DNA of 64,000 nt from Tilletiopsis washingtonensis. Its lineage: Eukaryota; Basidiomycota; Exobasidiomycetes; Entylomatales. This document shows positions 56,288 through 64,000 of the stretch, piece after piece. The stretch's first letter is position 1. Each line of letters opens with the position of its first letter. The stretch spans positions 46,777-110,776 of the forward strand of contig NW_020311998.1 in assembly GCF_003144115.1 (NCBI RefSeq), written 5' to 3'. The position numbers were made by a program, and so were the translations under genes. The notes under the pieces were generated by a model. It ran no database searches. It saw only the letters and a list, made by a program, of their open reading frames with translations, and was not told the DNA's origin.

Positions 56288-56613
56288 GGCCCGCCGCCGG
56301 GCCCCACCGCGCCGCGCATTTCCCGCCCTCAGCCACATGACCCACTGATCCGCCCGGCTCCACCATCCACCGCGTGGCGCATCGCGCCGCCCCCAAGCCC
56401 GCCATACCATACCCCACATCCATCGCGTCACCCGTCATCACATCCCGTTCCCGTGTCCGCCGCGAGCCAGTCTGGAGACGAGCAAGCCTCGCGCGCACTG
56501 TTGCCAGGTCCTTCGGCCCGCCCGTCAGGCCCTCCGCCAAGCGCGTTCCTCTCTGCTCGTCCCGTAAGCATCGAATCTCCATTGCCTCCCATCTCCCCCC
56601 ATCCCGTTCTCCT

Positions 56614-57195
56614 CTACTCCTCCTCCTCCTCGCCGCCGCCCTGCTGCCGCGCGGCGACGCGCTCGCGGTTCTGCTGGATCTGCTCCTTCTTGGCGGCAAT
56701 ATAGGCCAGCTGGCGGCCCTCGAGGCCGTGCATGTAGTAGCCCAGGCCGCCGAACGCGGTGATCATCATGGCGTGGCCGCCGAGGGCTGTGGCGCGAGGA
56801 GCGTGTCAGCGCGGGAGCTCGGGCTGCATGGCAGGTGTGGCCCGGCAGGTAGAGCTGCGAGCGGCGAGCTGCGACAGAAGCAGCGAGCGCCTCGGCCCAC
56901 GCCGTTGCCTCGGGCACAGCTGGCATGCTGCTGGCGGCTGCGACGCAGAAGCAGCAGACTACTGAGCTGCCTGCGCTCTGTGCTGCCGCGCCTCAGCCAT
57001 GCTCGCCAGCGCACCTGCGCCCGAGGCCTGCTCGCCGCATCGCGTGCCTCTGCCCGCCCTGCGCCTCGCTTCCACGCGCCGGCCCTCGGCGGCCCACGCA
57101 CCGTCGAAGATGTTGCGCTTCTGCAGGCCGAGGGCGTAGCAGCGCGTGAGGAAGCCGAGGCCGGCGTACCCGAGCACGCTGGTGAAGACGGTCAT
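56614..57195 (-). CDS. 88-aa two-helix, probably mitochondrial membrane protein
   Basis: Two exons: 57195-57102 and 56786-56614, joined across a 315-nt intron. The product starts MTVFTSVLGYAGLGFLTRCY. It has a second hydrophobic segment (GGHAMMITAFGGLGYYMHGL) and then a charged helix, RQLAYIAAKKEQIQQNRERV. It ends in GGGEEEEE. The hydrophobic-GxxxG-hydrophobic layout with a charged tail resembles small accessory subunits of respiratory complexes (NDUFC2-like or ATP-synthase-associated), but I cannot assign it. The splice is well supported because it gives a continuous hydrophobic hairpin. It shares a promoter of 271 bp with ADK1. Confidence 0.68.
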
Positions 57196-57200
57196 GGTGA

Positions 57201-59129
<1,929 letters not shown>

Positions 59130-60384
59130 ATGTCCTTCTTCCCGCCCGTGCCCGACTTTGTCGCGCGTCTCTTCTCCGCCTTCCCCCTGCACGTCTTCCC
59201 CGCCGCCGCCTGCCACCCGCCCCTGCCTGCGCCCTCGGCGCGCGCGCAGCTCGTGGTGCCGCGCCCGCGCCGCGACTTGCGCGCGCGCGATGCGCCCGGC
59301 GACGTGGCGGCGCTGCGCTGGCTCGTCGAGGCCGAGCTGCGCGGCGTGCAGCTCGAGGTCGTAGAGCTCGACTTTGCCGAAGATGCATGGGGCGCACAGG
59401 GTGAGGCCGCCGCAGTGATTGCGTGTTGGCGGGTGATCGAGCGCTGACGCGAGGGCACCATTCCAGACGCTCCGCCCTTCCTCATCGCGCCGCACGGTCG
59501 CCTCGTCGTGCCCACTGCCGGCCTGCACACGTACTTCTCCACGCATGCTCCCTTTGAATGGGAGCGTGCCGAGCTACCAGAGACCCACTCGACGGCTGCG
59601 GTGCCGGGTCCGTGGACGACGTCGGCACAGGCGGCACAGGCGCATGCGCTGGCCGCATTGCTCGAGACGGATCTGCAGGCGGGCGTGGTGCGTGTTTACT
59701 GCGGGCCTCGGACCCTCCCGCGCTGAGACTGGGGGACTCGCTGACGAGGAAAAACGCTGGAAACACACACACACACAGCTGCAAGCCCAAGCGGCTCTGC
59801 CCGACCCCTCCGGCAGTGCACGAGCGCTCCTCTCGCGCGCCGCACACGCCCAGCGCCTCTCTCCCGCGCGCCGTGCGCGCGCGCAGGCGGCCAAGCTGGC
59901 GCCACTGACACCGACGGCGCGTGTGCCGGGCTGGGAGTGGAGTCTGGCAGGCCTGCTGGGCGGCAGTGGCGTGCTGAGCACGGGCGCGGCAGAGGAGGAC
60001 GAGGAGGAATCGTCGCAGCTGGCGTGGGATCCTGCGGCTGCGCTGGCGCGCGCGAGGGAAGCCATCGCAGCGGTGGCGCAGATGGTGCAGCCTGAAGGCT
60101 GGTGCTGCGGCGCCAGGTGAGTCGTTGCCGCGCTTCTCTACAGCCCCCGTGACCGCAATGCGGCGCTGATGCAGAGAGCGTTGCACACACTCCTTCGCAG
60201 ATCTGCCACCCCGCTGGATGCGCTGCTCTTCGCGCAGCTACACACGCTCCTCAGCTTGCCGCTGCCGCCCGGAGTGCACGGCGCTGCCGAGCCAGGCAGT
60301 CTGCGCGAGGAGCTGCTGCGGCATCCCAACCTCATTGCGTGGACGCGGCGCGTCTACGCGGCGCGCGAGCGCAAGACGCAATGA
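59130..60384 (+). CDS. metaxin / SAM37-like mitochondrial outer-membrane import protein
   Basis: Four exons: 59130-59400, 59467-59687, 59779-60116, 60201-60384 (337 residues). The N-terminal thioredoxin-like part has ALRWLVEAELRGVQLEVVEL followed by DAPPFLIAPHGRLVVPTAG. The C-terminal GST-like part has TPLDALLFAQLHTLLSLPLP and LREELLRHPNLIAWTRRVY, the pattern of metaxins and SAM37 (SAM complex, beta-barrel insertion). The middle is Ala/Arg-rich and variable. The third exon starts after a (CA)n tract that serves as the acceptor region. The assignment rests on the C-terminal GST_C-type motif and the overall layout. Confidence 0.68.
59763..59778 (+). repeat. (CA)n tract at a splice acceptor
   Basis: An uninterrupted AC repeat ends in CAG and forms the acceptor of the second intron of the metaxin-like gene. 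Length changes here would not alter the coding frame. Confidence 0.8.
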
Positions 60385-60529
60385 ACAATCGATTCCTGAG
60401 CGACGGGAGTCACATCGGCTGGATGGGTGGGTATCGCATGCAGTGGGGATGACGCTGGTGGCACTCAGGGCCCGCGAGCGTGCAGTGGCGGCCCACATCT
60501 CTCTCTCTCTCTCTCCCTCTTTCTCTCTC

Positions 60530-63050
60530 CTACTCCTCCTCCTCCTCCTCCTCTTCCTCCTCCTCGCTCACGTCGGTGTAGCGCATGGGCGTAGCGTCGC
60601 CGGCCTCCTCTACGATTTCCATCTCCATCTCGCGCTCCTCGTCTCTCTCCACGCCGCGCGAGTCGCCCTCGAGCAGCGTCTCGACGTCGACGCGCCTCGC
60701 CTTTGAGAGGCGGCCGTCGATGACGTGCAGGCCCATCTCTTGCGCTCGCTCCTGCAGCGTGCGTTTGCTGCGCCGCTTCTCGCCGTGTGGCTTGTCGGCG
60801 CCGCTCGCCTCGCGCGCCGGCCCTTGCCACATGCCGAGACGCTCGGCCATGGCGGCGCGCGCGCGGCACTCGTCGGGCGTGAAGAAGTAGCCCTCGAGCT
60901 CGGCGGGCGCGAAGAGGAGCGCGTCGACGGCCGCGTCGGAATGCAGAGCGGCGGCGCCGGACACGCGTGCGCCGGCGCACGCCAGCTCTTGCTCGTCGAG
61001 GAGCAGGAAGTGCGGCAGCGCGGCGGCGCGAGCACTGGCTGGCGGCATTGCCTGAGCTTGCTCGTCGAGCATCGAGGCGAGAGCGTGCAGTTGCTGCATC
61101 TGCAAAGCAGCGTTGTCTACCGCCCTTGCGCCCTCGGAAACCTCGTCGTCGCCATCGAGCAGCAGCGCCACTTCCTGCTCGAGCGTCTCGGCCTGCACAA
61201 ACGCCTCGATCTCCCTCTTCTCCTCGCTGCGCGCCGGCACGCGTGGCCTGCGCTCACTTGCATGCGAGTGGCGTTGCGCCTCGAGAAAGCGCCGCGCCCA
61301 GCCGTCGGTGCGTCGGCTTTGCCTTGCTTCGTCTGCGGCGCGCAACTGCGCACGCACGGCGCCTAGCTTGGCGGCCATCAGGGCGTCGTCTGCGGCTGCG
61401 CATTCGTCGGCACGTGCGTGCTCTGCCTGCAGTGCTCGCGTGGCGATGGCATCGCGAAAGGCCACTACGTCTGCCAGATAGCTGGCAAAGTCTGCGCGCG
61501 ACGCCACGGCCGCATCCGCATCCTCCATCTCCTCCGATCCGTGGCGCTTGCCGCTGCGGCTGCTCGACGACTGGCGCTTCTTGCGTGCAGCCCTCTGCTT
61601 CGCCTCGTGCGTCTTGAGCGTGTCCTTGTCGTCGAACCAGGGAAGAGCACGTATCCACGGCGTCACCATGCGGCGAAGCTCGCGCAGACGTTGCAGCACG
61701 GCTTCGCGACGCGGCACGTCTTCGTCTTGCTGCGCAGCGGCAAAGTCGGTCTCGCCTCTGCTTGCTGCGTCGTCGTTGTCGGCGTCGTCACTGCCATGCG
61801 ACTCTGCATTCGAGTCGACATCGTCGTTCGCAGCTGCTTGCTCCTCGCGCCGCTCCTCGGCACGCGCCGTCTCCTCTCCCTCGCGCCGCTCCAGCTCCTC
61901 GACACGCAGTTGCTCGGCTCGATCAAACAGTGCCACAATCTGATACACGGGCGATGCCTTCTTGATCGTGCCTTCAATCGCGGCCACGACGAGCGCATAC
62001 GCGATGAGATGCGCATCGCGATGCACCCCGGGACCAGTGTGGAGCTTGAAGAGGCCCTCTGCTTCGCACACGCGAGCCAGGCTGGACGCGAGGGCTTCGG
62101 CGCGCGCCCAGTCGGGCACGGAGGAGAGGTAGGCGAGTATCTTTGGCGGCACGCCCTTCGTCGCCGCTGCGGGCGTGGCTCGCTGATCGCGCAGCCGTTG
62201 CAGCACGGAGAAGTATTGAGAGACGTAGGCGCTTGGCTCGGCGTGGTTGAGATGCGCGAGGATGGGCGTGTTGTGGAAGAGGCGCTTGAGACGTGCCAAT
62301 TGATTGTGTGCGATCGAACGACGCTGTCCATTCTCGACCTTACGTGGGCCAGCACAGCAGTCAGCTTCTGACCTTCACTCGCTGGGCTGGCACGCTTGTT
62401 GTTGCGAGCGCGCCAAAACCACTCACCACCAGCTGCTCCAAGTCGCGATGCCATCTGTTCCGCTTCATCGTCGCCCATGCCACCACGGTGGCCATGTGTT
62501 CGCTCAGCATGCCCCAGCGCGTCTCTCCCAACGCGCGCTGCGTCCTCGAGAGTTGGCCGTGCTCCTCTCCTCTTGCCCGCGCATCCTCCAGCAGGCGCAG
62601 GCGATGTGCGCGCGCCAAGATGCGCGCCTGGGTGAAGAGCACCTTTGCCTGCTCCAGCATGCCCGCCGGCGCGCCGGCGCGCGCCAGGACGCCGCCGAGA
62701 TGGCGCACGAGCGCCGGCATGTTGCGGCTCTCGAGCATGTCCCTGCGCTCTGCCTTGTCGCGCAGTGCCTCCTGGCCCGGCACCCAGCGCTGCTCGCCGG
62801 CGCGGCGGCCGGGCATGGCGAGGCGCGGCGCGCGCACGCGCACGTCGCCGGCGAGAACGACGCTGCCGAGGCCGTAGGCGTGGCCGCCGAAGCGCAGCTC
62901 GGGCGCGACGAGATCGCCACTGTTGGCGCCCCCGCTGCTGCTGCCGCCGCTGGTGGAGGCGAGCACGGCGCCGCATGCGTTGCACACGACCGACGCGGCC
63001 GAGGAGACATATTCGACATCGCGCGAGGCGCAGGCAGGACAGGACGACAT
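60530..63050 (-). CDS. TFIIB-family factor, BRF1-like, with acidic tail
   Basis: Two exons: 63050-62427 and 62338-60530 (810 residues). The N-terminal zinc ribbon is CPAC ... CNACGAVL. Two cyclin-fold-like helical regions follow (LVRHLGGVLARAGAPAGM onward; then, after the intron, RRSIAHNQLARLKRLFHN, AYVSQYFSVLQRLRDQ and DAHLIAYALVVAAIEGTI). Further on, ELEGYFFTPDECRARAAMAERL resembles the TBP-binding homology block of BRF1, the RNA polymerase III initiation factor. The protein ends in about ten consecutive Glu. The intron acceptor (TAAG) was chosen because it gives VENGQRRSIAHNQL in frame. Sequence conservation is weak, so BRF1 rather than RRN7 or another TFIIB relative is a judgement. Confidence 0.6.
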
Positions 63051-63327
63051 GGGATGCAAGAGACGGGCGCGAGGCGCGCGCGCTCCCCCGAAGCGCCGAC
63101 GGCGGAGTGCGACGCGGAGGAGGAGAGTGGCGGCGGAGGTGGTGGAGGAGAGCAAGCTGGGCGTGTGGAGGCGCGCGCGGCGTGGGCCAAACAGAAAGAC
63201 GCGCCGCCGCGAAGCTCGAAGCGGCTCGCGCGTTGCCTGCCTCCGCTGCAGCTTGAAGTTGGCGCCTCCTGCTTCGCGTCCACCACGCCTCGCTCTTCAC
63301 CGTTCAACTGCCGTCTCATCCTCACCC

Positions 63328-63971
63328 ATGTTCTCGCTCCTCCTTGCCTCGTCGCTGCCGCAGCCGCCGCAGCCCGTCTCGGCCACCCACGCCCTCTTCC
63401 CTCTGCCCGCCTCGCACTTCCCCGCGGCCGCCTCCTCGTCCGCACTCACCCTCTTCCCCGCACCCGCCAGCGGCAGCAGCAGCGACACGCAGGCAGACGC
63501 CACCAACCACAGCACCGCGGCAGTCTTCCTCACGGGCCAGGCGCCGCTGCCCGACGGCACGGCGACGAGCGTGCATTGCTACGTGCCGCCAGATCACAGT
63601 CACGCCGACGACGGCGGCTGGCGAGTCGTCGGCACGTGAGTTTCTTCTCTCCTCTTCTCTCGCACATCGGGCAGCAGACTGACATCGCAACCGTTTGGGG
63701 GGGGGGGGGGGCAGCATCACAAATGCCTCTCCCTCGCTCTTCCTGTCCCTGCCACCTCGCCGTGCCCTCACTCTGCCCTCGCCCTCCCCCTCTATCGCCG
63801 CCTTTCCGCCCGCCTCCGACGCACCGCTGCTCGGCCTCGTGCTCGAGCCGGCGGCGACGTGCGTCGAGATCGAGGAGGAGCTGGCGCGTCTGCGGGAGGT
63901 GACGCGCGACGAGGAGCAGAGCAAAAAGGAGACGCTGAGACAGGACGTCGGCTGGGTCGCGGCGCGCGTCG
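63328..63971 (+). CDS. OPI10: Hikeshi / OPI10-family protein, N-terminal part (runs off the right edge)
   Basis: Two exons, 63328-63635 and 63715-63971, then a GTGAGT donor at 63972 and the window end. MFSLLLASSLPQPPQPVS, AVFLTGQAPLPDGTATSVHCY, GGWRVVGTITNASPSLFLSL and LGLVLEPAATCVEIEEEL follow the Hikeshi pattern (MF-x-LVAGR..., VFLLGT-x-PFP-x-G, LLG-x-ITN-x-KPSAIF). Hikeshi carries Hsp70 into the nucleus during heat stress; the yeast homologue is OPI10 (family knowledge). The first intron ends in 15 consecutive G before CAG. The gene is divergent from the BRF1-like gene (277 bp). Confidence 0.82.
63697..63711 (+). repeat. homopolymeric G15 next to a splice acceptor
   Basis: Fifteen consecutive G precede the CAG acceptor of the Hikeshi/OPI10 first intron, where a pyrimidine tract would be expected. 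The branch site ACTGAC lies just upstream (about 63678). Confidence 0.85.
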
Positions 63972-64000
63972 GTGAGTGGCGCGCGACTGGGCCGGCTTGA

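Noticed and set aside
60498-60530. CT microsatellite considered as a promoter element
   Set aside because: It lies just beyond the stop of the BRF1-like gene between convergent genes and continues into the poly-Glu codons; simple repeat expansion explains it.

Overview
The window is nuclear DNA from a GC-rich filamentous or yeast-like fungus, most likely a basidiomycete and possibly Ustilaginomycotina (the lineage is an inference). Genes are tightly packed on both strands. Most carry several 45-140 nt introns with GTGAGT or GTGCGT donors, a CTGAC-type branch site and a CAG acceptor. The products are ordinary eukaryotic housekeeping proteins. Gene models below were assembled by hand: splice sites were chosen so that the reading frame and the conserved family motifs both continue.

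Left part (0-29 kb): the start of a secreted alpha/beta-hydrolase-like protein; a 3.6 kb gene-free stretch; thiazole synthase THI4, with a 3-nt microexon; a leucine-rich-repeat protein broken by an assembly gap; an in-frame EF-hand-like/RWD/IMPACT (YIH1-type) gene; the ribosome-biogenesis helicase MAK5; cyanase; a secreted pepsin-like protease; a Bin3-type RNA methyltransferase; a small lipid-anchored membrane protein; the AP-1 beta adaptin; LSM7; a cytochrome-b5 sphingolipid desaturase; and PEX12.

Middle (29-48 kb): a large PP1-regulatory (CBM21) protein with a probable long 5'-UTR intron, a 3.7 kb gene-free island, then the most unusual part of the window. At 37.8-43.2 kb are four tandem, same-strand, intronless-CDS paralogues of an unrecognised 195-226 aa family. 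They share flanking sequence upstream and downstream. A small coiled-coil gene follows, then another gene-free island. The next gene is a disordered Ala/Glu/Pro-rich protein.

Right part (48-64 kb): a small mitochondrial-type protein, an AMMECR1 protein, a SHPRH-like SNF2/RING ubiquitin ligase of about 1,700 residues, an 88 aa two-helix protein, adenylate kinase, a metaxin/SAM37-like protein, a TFIIB/BRF1-like factor with an acidic tail, and the start of a Hikeshi/OPI10 gene running off the right edge.

Several neighbours are divergent pairs sharing promoters of 180-540 bp (YIH1/MAK5, BIN3/membrane protein, APL2/LSM7, desaturase/PEX12, AMMECR1/SHPRH, 88 aa protein/ADK1, BRF1-like/Hikeshi). No tRNA, rRNA, transposon ORF or CRISPR array was seen.
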